Positions 31,202 to 40,447 of a DNA stretch of 64,000 nucleotides are shown here, one piece after another. A program made the translations under genes and the position numbers. This DNA is from an uncultured Steroidobacter sp. (GTDB taxonomy: Bacteria; Pseudomonadota; Gammaproteobacteria; Steroidobacterales; Steroidobacteraceae): assembly GCA_938008435.1 (NCBI GenBank), contig CALLKK010000018.1:253571-317570 (forward strand). Direction: 5' to 3'. Numbering within the stretch: position 1 is the stretch's first letter; each line of letters begins with the position of its first letter. Below the pieces are notes generated by a model that saw only the letters and a program-made list of their open reading frames with translations, had not been told where the DNA came from and did no database searches.

Positions 31202-32296
31202 ATGAGTCAGCCACCGTCCATGCTCGCCGATTTGCCGACCGCTCCGTGGTTTCGCCGCGTGCTCGTGGCGGGATTGCTGCTTGGTATCGTGCTGCTCACG
31301 TTCAGCGTGCTGCGGCCGTTTCTGGTGCCGCTCATCTGGGGCGCCATCCTGGCGTACGTGAGCTGGCCGGCCAACCGGCGCGTGCTCAAGCTCGTCGGTG
31401 GCCGACCGGGGCTCGCGGCCTTGATCACCACGGTGCTGGTCACGCTGGCGCTCGTGGTGCCGGCGATCTGGCTCGTGCTGATGCTGCGCGTCGAAGCGAT
31501 GAATGCCTATGCCGAGGTGCAGGCATTCCTGATGAGCAAGCCGACGCTGCCTGAAGCCTTGCGCGACGTGCCCTGGGTCGGGCCTTGGGCCGAACAATTG
31601 CTCGCCGAGCTGGCGGAAAATCCCCACGCGCTGCGTCAGCAGTTCGTGGTCTTGATCGAAGAATCGTCGGTGGAGATTTCGCGCGTGATCGGCGGCGTCG
31701 GCCGCAACGCCGCAAAGCTGTTCTTCGCCGTCTTGTCGATGTTCTTCCTGTTGCGCGACGGCCCGCGCGTGCTGCGCGAGGTGCGGTCGATCCTCGAAGG
31801 CATTCTCGGACCGCGCGTGAGCGATTATCTCGATGCGGTCGGCTCGACGACGCAAGCGGTCGTCTATGCGCTCATCCTCGGCGCGATCGCGCAAGGCGCG
31901 GTGGCGGGCATCGGCTATTGGTTCGTCGGCTTGCAGGCGCCGGTGCTGCTCGGCGCGATCACGGTCCTCATCGCCCTGATTCCGTTCGGCGCGCCCGTGG
32001 TCTGGGGCAGTTTGTCGGTGTGGATGTTGCTCACAGGTAAGGTCGCAGCCGGCATCGGCTTGCTGCTCTGGGGCCTGCTCGTCGTGAGCTGGGTGGACAA
32101 CATCGTCCGGCCGCTCGTGATCTCCAACGCGACGCGCATGCCGTTCCTGCTCGTCGTCTTCGGTGTGCTGGGCGGCGTGCTCGCGTTCGGCCTCGTGGGC
32201 CTGTTCATCGGCCCGGTGTTGCTCGCCGTTACGCTCGCGCTCTGGCGGGAGTGGCTCGAACAGCATCGCCCGCGCGAAGGCGCGACCGAGGCATGA
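31202..32296 (+). CDS. AI-2E family transporter / PerM-like permease
   Basis: Polytopic membrane protein of 364 residues with about eight helices: three near the N-terminus, a soluble section around 100-160, and a C-terminal bundle (IALIPFGAPVVWGSLSVW, FGLVGLFIGPVLLAV). Family members are thought to export small molecules, with AI-2 for TqsA as the named case; the substrate here is unknown. ATG 31202 is chosen; 31163 would add charged residues. It lies between tgt and yajC, which are usually adjacent, and is convergent with the CorC-like gene. Confidence 0.85.
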   Translation: MSQPPSMLADLPTAPWFRRVLVAGLLLGIVLLTFSVLRPFLVPLIWGAILAYVSWPANRRVLKLVGGRPGLAALITTVLVTLALVVPAIWLVLMLRVEAMNAYAEVQAFLMSKPTLPEALRDVPWVGPWAEQLLAELAENPHALRQQFVVLIEESSVEISRVIGGVGRNAAKLFFAVLSMFFLLRDGPRVLREVRSILEGILGPRVSDYLDAVGSTTQAVVYALILGAIAQGAVAGIGYWFVGLQAPVLLGAITVLIALIPFGAPVVWGSLSVWMLLTGKVAAGIGLLLWGLLVVSWVDNIVRPLVISNATRMPFLLVVFGVLGGVLAFGLVGLFIGPVLLAVTLALWREWLEQHRPREGATEA

Positions 32297-32320
32297 GCCG
32301 TCGATGCCGCGTGCGCAGCG

Positions 32321-33607
32321 CTACGGTTCGGTGCGCTGCGAGAGCGCGATCTTGTCGATGCGCATGCCGTCCATTTCGAGGATTTCGATGCGCAGGTCAC
32401 GCCATGTGAGCGTATCGCCCGCCTTGGGAATCCGGCCGAGCCGCGCCAACACGAATCCTGCGACCGTGTGATAGTCGCGCCCCACCATGTCGCGCCGATT
32501 GAGGCGGCTTTGCAGCTCCTCGATCGGCAGGTGTCCGTCGACGATCAAGGCGCCGTCGTGTCGCTCGACGATTTCGGGTCGTTCGCGGCTGCCGAGCTCG
32601 GGCAGCTCGCCGGCAATCGCTTTCAGAATGTCGATCGGGGTCGTGATGCCCTCGATCTCGCCGTATTCATCCGTCACGACCGCAAGGTGCGTGCTCGAGC
32701 GCTGAAACTGATCGAGCAGCTGCAGCGCCGAGATCGACTCCGGGATGTGCAGCGGCGGCACGATGTCCTTTTCCGGATCGATGCGCCCGCGATGCACGGC
32801 CTCGCTCAGATTCGCGAGCGTGATGACGCCGAGCAGATTGTCGAGCCGGCCCTGTGCGATGAGAAAGCGCGCATGGCCGCTTTCCTTGGCTTGCTGCCAC
32901 AGCGCCTCCAGCGGATCTTCGATGTCGAGCCACACGATGTCCTGACGCGGAACCATGATCGAGGCGACCTTACGGTCGGCGAGGGCCAGCACGCCTTCGA
33001 CGAGACGGCGCTCGGAGGCGAGGAACACGCCCGAGCGGGTGCCTTCCGCGATGAGCGCGCGCACATCGTCTTCGGTCACGGCCGCTTGCGGCGCAGCCGA
33101 AATCGGCAGGAGCTTGAGCACCGCGTTGACCGAGACGCTGAGCAACCACACGAACGGCGCCATGACCTTGGCGAAGCCGCGCATGATGGGAGCCACTCGA
33201 ATCGCCAGGCTCTCTGCGTGAATGAGCGCGACGCGCTTCGGCACGAGCTCGCCGACGATGAGCGAGAAGTACGTGACCGCCATGGCCACGAGACCGAAGG
33301 CGATCTCATCCGCATATGTATCGGGCAGGCCCACGTCGCGCAGTGCCGTGGCGAGCGGCTGTGCGAGGGTTGCGCCGCTGTACAGGCCGGTGACGATGCT
33401 GATGAGCGTGATGCCGATCTGGATGGAAGAGAGCAGGGTGGTCGGGTCTTCCATCAGCGCGAGCGCCGACTTGGCGCCGGTCTTCCCCTGTTCGACCGCC
33501 GCCTGGATCCGTGCCTTCTTCGAGGCCACCAACGCCATTTCCGACATCGCGAAGAAGGCGTTCAGCAGGATCAGCAGCAGGATGACCAGGATTTCGCTGG
33601 TAGGCAT
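32321..33607 (-). CDS. CNNM/CorC-like membrane protein (DUF21-CBS-CorC_HlyC)
   Basis: A 428-residue protein annotated in many genomes as hemolysin-family or magnesium/cobalt efflux. It has an N-terminal DUF21 membrane domain (about 1-190; ILVILLLILLNAFFAMSEMA), a CBS pair (about 205-330; MVPRQDIVWLDIE, DEYGEIEGITTPIDI) and a C-terminal CorC_HlyC domain. Probably inner-membrane and involved in Mg2+ handling. It is in the opposite orientation inside the tgt-yajC interval. The hemolysin label is not supported by sequence here. Confidence 0.9.
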   Translation of the reverse strand: MPTSEILVILLLILLNAFFAMSEMALVASKKARIQAAVEQGKTGAKSALALMEDPTTLLSSIQIGITLISIVTGLYSGATLAQPLATALRDVGLPDTYADEIAFGLVAMAVTYFSLIVGELVPKRVALIHAESLAIRVAPIMRGFAKVMAPFVWLLSVSVNAVLKLLPISAAPQAAVTEDDVRALIAEGTRSGVFLASERRLVEGVLALADRKVASIMVPRQDIVWLDIEDPLEALWQQAKESGHARFLIAQGRLDNLLGVITLANLSEAVHRGRIDPEKDIVPPLHIPESISALQLLDQFQRSSTHLAVVTDEYGEIEGITTPIDILKAIAGELPELGSRERPEIVERHDGALIVDGHLPIEELQSRLNRRDMVGRDYHTVAGFVLARLGRIPKAGDTLTWRDLRIEILEMDGMRIDKIALSQRTEP

Positions 33608-33698
33608 GTATGTGGGTAGTTTCCGGATCGACCGGCTCGGAGTGTAAGGCCGAACGCCCGGGCAGGCACCTGCCGTGGGGTGGGCGGCGGCGCATGTG

Positions 33699-33704
33699 TA
33701 TAAT
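33699..33704 (+). promoter_or_regulatory. -10 element of the yajC-secDF operon
   Basis: A perfect TATAAT with TG dinucleotides just upstream (TGTGTATAAT). It lies 74 bases before the yajC start in the gap divergent from the CorC-like gene. The -35 position (TGGGGT) is weak. This gives yajC-secDF its own promoter, consistent with separation from queA-tgt. Confidence 0.6.
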
Positions 33705-33777
33705 GCGCCGCTCGTTTTCGGGCCGGCGACGGCGTCCGACTTTTTTGGTGCTTGTGAGTCTCTAGGGGGCCTTTCAG

Positions 33778-34110
33778 ATGGATTGGTTGATTTCGACCGC
33801 GGCGGCGCAGGCGCAAGGCGCAGCTGGGCAGCCGAGTTTCATTGCGAGCTTTTTGCCCCTCATCCTGATCTTCGTCGTTTTCTATTTCCTGCTGATCAGG
33901 CCCCAGGCCAAACGCGCCAAGGAGCATCGCGCCATGATCGCGGCGCTCGAAGTCGGTGCCGAAGTGGTCACGAGCGGCGGCATCCTCGGCAAGGTCACCG
34001 AGGTCGGCGAGCAGATCATCACCGTCGAGATCGCCGACGGCGTACGCGTCAAAGTGCAACGCCACACCGTTGCGCAGGTCCTTCCGAAGGGCACCCTGAA
34101 GAGCGCCTAA
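33778..34110 (+). CDS. yajC: Preprotein translocase subunit YajC
   Basis: Small inner-membrane protein of 110 residues associated with SecDF-YidC. One hydrophobic helix lies at about 22-40 (FLPLILIFVVFYFLLI), followed by RPQAKRAKEH and a soluble domain with TSGGILGKVTEV. It is 15 bp before secD, in the normal order. Confidence 0.95.
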   Translation: MDWLISTAAAQAQGAAGQPSFIASFLPLILIFVVFYFLLIRPQAKRAKEHRAMIAALEVGAEVVTSGGILGKVTEVGEQIITVEIADGVRVKVQRHTVAQVLPKGTLKSA

Positions 34111-34125
34111 CAAAAATCTCTCTCC

Positions 34126-35982
34126 ATGTACCAGATACCGGCTTGGCGCTACTGGCTCGTAGGCATCGTTCTGGCCGTCGGGCTGCTGTTTGCGTTACCC
34201 AACATCTTCGGCGAAGAGCCTGCGATCCAGGTCTCGCGTCAGGACCGCGGCTCGATGGATGCGGGCGGCGAGGAACGGATTCTCGGGCTCCTCGAAGCCA
34301 GCGAGATCCACCATACCGCAAGCTACATCGAGGCGGACCGGCTGGTCGTGCGCTTTGCCAGCGTCGATGAGCAGATTCGCGCGCGCGATGCCATCCAGGA
34401 CGCCGCTCCGGGCGAGTACATCGTCGCGTTGACGAGCGATTCGCGCAGCCCCGGTTGGGTGCGTTGGCTCGGTTTGAAGCCGATGGCGCTCGGTCTCGAC
34501 CTGCGCGGCGGCGTGCACTTCATGTACGAAGTCGACATGCCGGCGGCCATCGAGCAGACGCTGCAGCGCCTTGCGCAGGACATTCGCAATCAGTTGCGCC
34601 GCGAGCGCGTGCAGTACCAATCCGTCAACGTGCGCGGCGAGACCGTGGAAGTGCTGCTGCGTCCCGGCGCCAGCGTCGATGTCGCGCGCAAGCTCATCAA
34701 GGGCGACGATCCCGGCATCACGCTGACCGAGAGCCAAGTCGACGGCGCGACGCAGCTCGTCGCCTCGCTCACGCCGGACCGCATCAAGCAGCGTCAGGAT
34801 CTCGCTATCGAGCAGAACGTCACGACGCTGCGCAACCGCATCAACGAGCTCGGCGTGTCCGAGCCGATCGTGGCGCGCCAAGGCCTCGATCGCATCGTCG
34901 TGCAGCTGCCCGGCGTGCAGGATCCCAATCAGGCGATTCGCGTGTTGGGTGCGACGGCCACGGTCGAGTTCCGCTTGGTCGACGAAGTGAACAACCCGTA
35001 TGAGGCGGTGCAGTCCAAGCGCGTACCGATCGGCTCGAAGCTGTACATGACGCGCGAGGGTCAGCCGGTGCTGCTCAAGCGCGAGATCATCGCCTCGGGC
35101 GACCAGCTCACGGACGCCACCTCGGGCTTCTCCGAAGGGCGGCCTGCCGTGCACGTGACGCTCGACTCGCGCGCAGGCCAAGCGATGCTGAAGGCGACGA
35201 CTGAGAACCTCGGGCGGCGTATGGCCGTCGTGTACACGGAGACCAAGCGCATCGAGGAAGGCGACCGTTGCCAGGGCACCCGCTCCGGTAATCAGTGCAC
35301 GCAAGAAGAAGTCATCAGCGTCGCCACCATTCAGGGCGTGTTCTCGAATCGCTTCCAGATCACCGGCCTCATGGCAGCGGAAGCGAACGAGCTTGCGCTC
35401 CTGCTGCGCGCCGGCTCGCTGGCGACGCCGATCTTCCTCGTCGAGCAGCGCACGGTCGGTCCGACGCTCGGTCAGGACAACATTCGCGCCGGCATGATCG
35501 CGCTCGTGATCGGCGCGGTGCTGACGTTCGCGTTCTTGGCCGTGTATTACCGCGGCTTCGGTCTGGTCGCGAACCTGGTGCTGATCTGCAACGTGATCCT
35601 GCTGGCTGCCGTGATGTCGCTCCTGCAGGCCTCGCTGACGCTGCCGGGCATCGCGGGTATCGTGCTCACGATCGGTATGGCGTCCGACGCCAACATCCTC
35701 ATCTACGAGCGTATCCGCGAGGAGCTGCGCGCCGGCAACTCGCCGCACGCGGCCATTCAGGCCGGCTTCGAGAAGGCGTTTTCGGCAATCGCCGACGCGA
35801 ATATCACGACGCTGATCGCCGGTATCGCGTTGTTCGCATTCGGTACGGGCCCGATCAAGGGCTTCGCCGTGACGCTCGTGCTCGGCATCTTCACGTCGCT
35901 CTTCACGGCGATCGTCTGTAGCCGCGTCTTCATCGACGCGATCTGGGGTCGGCGCCGGCAGCTCAAGACGTTGCCTGTCTGA
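34126..35982 (+). CDS. secD: Protein translocase subunit SecD
   Basis: Membrane protein of 618 residues that uses the proton gradient to help pull secreted proteins out on the periplasmic side. It has one N-terminal helix, a large periplasmic domain starting with LGLDLRGGVHF (about residues 121-131), and five C-terminal helices with GIAGIVLTIGMASDANILIYERI. A two-cysteine segment (DRCQGTRSGNQC) precedes the last part of the periplasmic domain. It lies between yajC and secF. Confidence 0.96.
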   Translation: MYQIPAWRYWLVGIVLAVGLLFALPNIFGEEPAIQVSRQDRGSMDAGGEERILGLLEASEIHHTASYIEADRLVVRFASVDEQIRARDAIQDAAPGEYIVALTSDSRSPGWVRWLGLKPMALGLDLRGGVHFMYEVDMPAAIEQTLQRLAQDIRNQLRRERVQYQSVNVRGETVEVLLRPGASVDVARKLIKGDDPGITLTESQVDGATQLVASLTPDRIKQRQDLAIEQNVTTLRNRINELGVSEPIVARQGLDRIVVQLPGVQDPNQAIRVLGATATVEFRLVDEVNNPYEAVQSKRVPIGSKLYMTREGQPVLLKREIIASGDQLTDATSGFSEGRPAVHVTLDSRAGQAMLKATTENLGRRMAVVYTETKRIEEGDRCQGTRSGNQCTQEEVISVATIQGVFSNRFQITGLMAAEANELALLLRAGSLATPIFLVEQRTVGPTLGQDNIRAGMIALVIGAVLTFAFLAVYYRGFGLVANLVLICNVILLAAVMSLLQASLTLPGIAGIVLTIGMASDANILIYERIREELRAGNSPHAAIQAGFEKAFSAIADANITTLIAGIALFAFGTGPIKGFAVTLVLGIFTSLFTAIVCSRVFIDAIWGRRRQLKTLPV

Positions 35983-36006
35983 CGGTTAGCGCAAGGCAGA
36001 ACGCAG

Positions 36007-36945
36007 ATGGAATTCTTCAAGCGCACGCCGAATATCGATTTCATCGGTAAGCGGCACTACACGTACATCGCAACCGCCATCCTGCTCATCGCATCGATCG
36101 TGCTGGTGGCCGTGCGCGGGCTCAATTTGGGCATCGACTTCACCGGTGGTGTGGTCGTCGAAGTCAGCTACCCGGGCGTGGCCAATCTGGATCAGGCGCG
36201 TGGGGCGCTCGAAGCGGCCGGTTTTTCCGATGCGCAGGTGCAATCCTTCGGCAGCTCGCGCGACCTGATGGTGCGCGTCATGACGCCGGAAGGCGAGGAC
36301 GTCAACAAAGTCGGTGCACGCATCGCTGACGCGTTGCGTGCCGCCGAGCCGCAGGTCGTCGTGCGGCGCACCGAGGTGGTCGGTCCGCAAGTCGGCCGTG
36401 ACCTCACGGAGCAGGGCGGCCTTGCGCTCTTGTTCACGTTCATCGGCATCCTCATCTACGTGGCGTTCCGCTTCGAGAAGAAGATGGCGACGGGCACGGT
36501 GCTCGCGGCGGTCCACGACCCGATTCTCATTCTGGGCTTCTTCGCCGCGACGCAGATGACCTTCGACCTCTCGGTGCTCGCCGCGATCCTTGCCGTCATC
36601 GGCTACTCGATCAACGACAGCGTCGTGATCTTCGACCGCGTCCGCGAGGTGCTGCTCGGCACGCGCAAGAACATCTCGACCAAGGACATGCTCAATCTCG
36701 CGGTGAACCAGACCTTGTCGCGTACCGTGATGACGAGCTTTTCGACGCTCTTCGTCGTCGTCGCGCTCTATCTCTTCGGCGGCGAGACGCTCAAGGGCTT
36801 CTCGGCGGCCATCATCGTCGGCGTCATCGTCGGCACCTACTCGTCCATCTTCATCGCCGCCGCACTGGCTTACGACTTCAAGCTCAAGCCGCAAGACCTC
36901 CTGGTCGTGAAGAAGAGCGACCCGGAGCTGGATGCGCTGCCGTAA
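36007..36945 (+). CDS. secF: Protein translocase subunit SecF
   Basis: Partner of SecD, 312 residues, six membrane helices. LGIDFTGGVVVE follows the first helix, and IGYSINDSVVIFDRVRE carries the conserved aspartates in the membrane bundle. It starts 24 bp after secD and ends the operon; a heptad pair and a hairpin follow. Confidence 0.96.
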   Translation: MEFFKRTPNIDFIGKRHYTYIATAILLIASIVLVAVRGLNLGIDFTGGVVVEVSYPGVANLDQARGALEAAGFSDAQVQSFGSSRDLMVRVMTPEGEDVNKVGARIADALRAAEPQVVVRRTEVVGPQVGRDLTEQGGLALLFTFIGILIYVAFRFEKKMATGTVLAAVHDPILILGFFAATQMTFDLSVLAAILAVIGYSINDSVVIFDRVREVLLGTRKNISTKDMLNLAVNQTLSRTVMTSFSTLFVVVALYLFGGETLKGFSAAIIVGVIVGTYSSIFIAAALAYDFKLKPQDLLVVKKSDPELDALP

Positions 36946-37108
36946 GAGGCTGTAGGCAGTAGGGACGAGACCAGAGCCGCCTCCCTCGTGCCAGCGCCAA
37001 CACATGACCTGTCCGCTGTCTGTACAGAGTTGGCGCCGCTACTGTCCGCGCTGACGGTAGCGGCGCGCTATCGTCAGCGAGCTACTGCCTAGAGCCTACA
37101 GCCCGTTC
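36946..37108. repeat. Gap bounded by inverted heptads, with an inner hairpin
   Basis: GCTGTAG and GCAGTAG (36949-36962) start three bases after the secF stop. The inverse words CTACTGC, CTAGAGC, CTACAGC (37082-37102) end six bases before the next start codon. Inside, GCGCCGCTAC (37033-37042) pairs perfectly with GTAGCGGCGC (37057-37066). The hairpin may terminate secDF transcription. The layout resembles a small repeat element with inverted ends. Confidence 0.6.
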
Positions 37109-38068
37109 ATGAATCTGCTCATCTGGATCGCGTTCTTCTTCATCTTCATCGCGGTGCTCGCGCTCGACCTCGGGGTGCTGCACCGCGAGTCGCGCGAGAT
37201 GAGCGTGCGTCAGGCGCTCGGCTGGACGTGCGTGTGGATCCTGACGGCGCTGTCCTTCGGCGCGCTCGTCTACGGCGTGTACGAGCACCATTGGCTGGGG
37301 TGGCGCGTCGGCGAAGGCTCGATGAGCGGCGCGGAGGCGCTCATTCAGTACGTCACCGGCTATCTGCTCGAGTGGTCGCTGTCGGTCGACAACATCTTCG
37401 TGATCGCGGTGATCTTCACCTTCATGAAGATCCCGCCGCAGTTCCAATATCGCGTGCTCTTCTGGGGCATCATCGGCGCCATCGTGTTGCGCGGCGCGAT
37501 GATCGCGATGGGTTCGGCGCTGATCCACGCCTTCGATTGGATGTTCTACGTTTTCGGCGCGATCCTGCTCATCTCGGCGGCGCGCATGCTGAAGAGCGAA
37601 GAGGAGCAGTTCGATCCGGGCAAGAGCGTGCTCGTGCGCCTCGCGCGGCGCGTGTATCCGGTGACCGATCGGCTGGACGGCGACCGCTTCTTCACGATCG
37701 AGAAGGGCGCGCGCGCCGCGACGCCGCTCTTCGTGACGCTGCTGCTCGTCGATTTCGCCGACGTGGTGTTTGCCGTCGATTCGATCCCGGCGATCTTCGC
37801 CGTGACGCAGGATCCCTTCATCGTCTTCACGTCCAACGCCTTCGCGATCCTCGGCCTGCGCTCGCTTTATTTCGCGATCGCCGGGCTCATGGTCATGTTC
37901 AAGTACCTGAAGGTGAGCCTCGTCTTCATTCTGGGCTTTGTCGGCGTGAAGATGATGCTGCATCATCATCTGAGCATTCCGCACGTCGTCTCGCTGGGCG
38001 TGATCGTCGGCTTCCTCGCGATCGGCATCGTTGCATCGCTCTTGTCGGCGCGCCGCGCCGAGTCTTGA
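37109..38068 (+). CDS. TerC family membrane protein (Alx-like)
   Basis: Polytopic membrane protein of 319 residues with about nine helices. TerC motifs with paired acidic residues are clear: VDNIFVIAVIFTF and DFADVVFAVDSIPAIF. Relatives include E. coli Alx, linked to manganese export and alkaline pH. ATG 37109 has heptad repeats directly upstream and no Shine-Dalgarno. I did not see the conserved bases of a yybP-ykoY manganese riboswitch in the short leader. A second TerC gene follows 69 bp later. Confidence 0.9.
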   Translation: MNLLIWIAFFFIFIAVLALDLGVLHRESREMSVRQALGWTCVWILTALSFGALVYGVYEHHWLGWRVGEGSMSGAEALIQYVTGYLLEWSLSVDNIFVIAVIFTFMKIPPQFQYRVLFWGIIGAIVLRGAMIAMGSALIHAFDWMFYVFGAILLISAARMLKSEEEQFDPGKSVLVRLARRVYPVTDRLDGDRFFTIEKGARAATPLFVTLLLVDFADVVFAVDSIPAIFAVTQDPFIVFTSNAFAILGLRSLYFAIAGLMVMFKYLKVSLVFILGFVGVKMMLHHHLSIPHVVSLGVIVGFLAIGIVASLLSARRAES

Positions 38069-38137
38069 CGCTCGTGTGGGCCGTGGCGCAGTGTGTCAGT
38101 GTCGACGCTCTGAACGGTTGAATAGGGGGCTCGCGAA

Positions 38138-38902
38138 ATGGAGCTGCTGACCGATCCTCAGGTCTGGCTTGCCTTTGCCACGTTGACGGCGCTCGAGATC
38201 GTTCTCGGCATCGACAACATCATCTTCATCTCCATCCTGGTCGGGCGTCTTCCCGAGAATCAGCGCGGGCGCGGCCGCACCGTCGGACTGGCGCTGGCGA
38301 TGCTCACGCGCATTCTGCTGCTCATCTCGATCGCGTGGGTGATGAGCTTGTCGAGCGAGCTGTTCGAGCTCTTCGGGCGCGGCTTCTCGGGGCGCGATCT
38401 CATTCTGATCGGCGGCGGGCTGTTCCTGCTCGCGAAGAGCACGATGGAGATCCATCACAGCCTGGAAGACGTGGAAGAAGAAGGACCGCACCTTGCTGCT
38501 GCGGCGAAGGCGACGTTCCTGAGCGTCATCACGCAGATCGCCGTGATCGACATCGTCTTCTCGCTCGATTCGGTGATCACGGCCGTGGGCATGGCCGAGC
38601 ACGTCGAGGTGATGATCGCCGCAGTGGTCGTCGCCGTGCTCGTCATGATGTTCATGGCCGGCCCGATCGGCGACTTCGTCGACCGTCATCCGACGATCAA
38701 GATGCTGGCCTTGTCGTTCTTGATCCTGATCGGCGTGGCGCTCATCGGCGAGGGTCTTGGCCTGCACATCCCGAAGGGCTACATCTACTTCGCGATGGGC
38801 TTCTCGGTGGCCGTCGAGATGCTCAACATGCGCCTGCGCAAGAAGCTCAGGACGACCCGGCCGCTCAAGCTGCGGCGACCGGCCGCAGAAGAAGAAGGTT
38901 AA
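38138..38902 (+). CDS. TerC family membrane protein (YgdQ-like)
   Basis: Membrane protein of 254 residues with about seven helices, closer to the short YgdQ-type members. Acidic motifs are EIVLGIDNIIFISILVGRL near residue 20 and VIDIVFSLDSVITAVGMA near 145. The central loop HHSLEDVEEEGPH is acidic. It has AGGGGG upstream of ATG 38138. The two TerC genes differ in length and sequence, so they are not a recent duplication. Metal-ion export is a family inference. Confidence 0.88.
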   Translation: MELLTDPQVWLAFATLTALEIVLGIDNIIFISILVGRLPENQRGRGRTVGLALAMLTRILLLISIAWVMSLSSELFELFGRGFSGRDLILIGGGLFLLAKSTMEIHHSLEDVEEEGPHLAAAAKATFLSVITQIAVIDIVFSLDSVITAVGMAEHVEVMIAAVVVAVLVMMFMAGPIGDFVDRHPTIKMLALSFLILIGVALIGEGLGLHIPKGYIYFAMGFSVAVEMLNMRLRKKLRTTRPLKLRRPAAEEEG

Positions 38903-38912
38903 CGAAGGCGGG

Positions 38913-38940
38913 GCTGGCGAGGCGCAACGGCCTCGCCAGC
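38913..38940. terminator. Bidirectional terminator hairpin
   Basis: GCTGGCGAGGC (38913-38923) pairs perfectly with GCCTCGCCAGC (38930-38940) around GCAACG. It fills the 45-bp gap between the convergent TerC and amino-acid permease genes. Confidence 0.7.
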
Positions 38941-38947
38941 GTAGCGT

Positions 38948-40447
38948 TCAACCGTGCGCCGTGGCGCCGCTGGTCCGCGCCAGCACGCTGCGCTTCGCGC
39001 CGTAGGCGAAGTACACCACGAAGCCGATCACGATCCACGCGGTCATCCACTGCCAGTTGTCCTTGAAAGCCTGGAAGAAGAGGTACAGGCAGGTCAGTGC
39101 GCCGAGCGGGCACACGACGATGGCGCCCGGCACGCGGAAGGCGCGCGGCAGGTCCGGTCGCGTGTAGCGCAGCACGAGCACGCCGATGCAGACGGTCGCA
39201 AAGGCGAGCAGCGTGCCCATGGAGACGAGATCGCCGAGCACGTCGATCGGCAGCAGGCCGGCGAGCACCGTCGCGACCACGCCGATGAACGCCGTGCCCA
39301 CGTGCGGCGTGCGATAGACGGGATGCACGCGGCCGAAGCGCGGCGAGATCAAGCCGTCCTGCGCCATCGAATAGAAGATGCGCGCCTGTCCCATGATCAT
39401 CACGAGGATGACCGAGCTCAGACCGGCAACGGCACCGATCTCGACGAGCGTCTTGAGCCAAAGGAGATCGGGATACGCGGCGAGGGCGGTCGCAACCGGC
39501 TTCGGCGTGCCGAGCTCCGTGTACGGCAGCATGCCGGTCAGCACGGCGCACACCGCCATGTACAGCAGCGTGCACACGACGAGCGAGCCGAGGATGCCGA
39601 TCGGCATCGCGCGCTGCGGATTCTTGGTTTCCTGCGCGGCGGTGGAGACGGCATCGAAGCCGATATAGGCGAAGAACACGATCGAGGCGGCGCGCAGCAC
39701 GCCTTGAATGCCGAACTGGCCTTGCTCGTTCGCCGGCGGGATGAACGGATCCCAGTTCGCGACATCGACGTGTTGCACGCTGAAGCCGATGAACAGCAGG
39801 ATCACCGCCAGCTTGACGACGACGATGATGCTGTTCGCGAGCGCCGACTGCGTGATGCCGCGATAGCAGAGCGCGCAAATGGCGATCACGATGGCAATCG
39901 CCGGCACGTTGGCGATCGCGCCGGTGAATTCGAGGTGTCCGTTCGAGTACGCGAGCGGTGCGCTCGACAGGACATCGGGTAACGCGAGCTGGACGCCGAG
40001 CGAATTACCGATCGTTCCCAGGAGGCTGTTCATGTAGCCCGACCAGCCCACCGCGACGGTCGACGATGCGAAGAGGTATTCGAGAACCAGGTTCCAGCCG
40101 ATGAACCAGGCGACGACCTCGCCGAGCGTGGCGTAGGCGTACGAGTACGCGCTGCCCGAGACCGGCAGCATGGCGGCGAACTCGGCGTAGCACAGACCCG
40201 CCAATGCGCACGCAAAGCCCGCGAGGACGAAGCTCAGCATCACCGCAGGTCCGGCGTGATTCGCCGCAGCTTGACCCGTCAACACGAAGATACCGGCGCC
40301 GATGATGGCACCGACACCGAGCATGACGAGGTGCCGCGCCGTCAGCACCCGCTTGAGCGTGACTTCCCCTTGGAGAGTACCTTCGACCGGCTCCCCCGCA
40401 TCGACATGCGGGGCAGGAGCCACCGGTTTTGTTCTAAACAGATCCAC
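38948..40447 (-). CDS. APC-family amino acid permease
   Basis: Membrane transporter of 499 residues with about twelve helices. The first helix carries GVGAIIGAGIFVLTG, the substrate-binding loop of the APC superfamily, and FAYIGFDAVSTAAQETKNPQ is typical of cationic amino-acid transporters such as YfnA. The start is GTG 40447, with GGGAGGA upstream. Substrate specificity is not certain. It is followed by a shared hairpin and appears to be a single gene. Confidence 0.9.
   Translation of the reverse strand: MDLFRTKPVAPAPHVDAGEPVEGTLQGEVTLKRVLTARHLVMLGVGAIIGAGIFVLTGQAAANHAGPAVMLSFVLAGFACALAGLCYAEFAAMLPVSGSAYSYAYATLGEVVAWFIGWNLVLEYLFASSTVAVGWSGYMNSLLGTIGNSLGVQLALPDVLSSAPLAYSNGHLEFTGAIANVPAIAIVIAICALCYRGITQSALANSIIVVVKLAVILLFIGFSVQHVDVANWDPFIPPANEQGQFGIQGVLRAASIVFFAYIGFDAVSTAAQETKNPQRAMPIGILGSLVVCTLLYMAVCAVLTGMLPYTELGTPKPVATALAAYPDLLWLKTLVEIGAVAGLSSVILVMIMGQARIFYSMAQDGLISPRFGRVHPVYRTPHVGTAFIGVVATVLAGLLPIDVLGDLVSMGTLLAFATVCIGVLVLRYTRPDLPRAFRVPGAIVVCPLGALTCLYLFFQAFKDNWQWMTAWIVIGFVVYFAYGAKRSVLARTSGATAHG

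Noticed and set aside
34195..35748. 517-codon minus-strand frame inside secD
   Set aside because: Antisense shadow of a certain gene.
36946..37108. yybP-ykoY manganese riboswitch before the TerC gene
   Set aside because: The conserved loop sequences of that class are not visible; the hairpin and heptads explain the structure.
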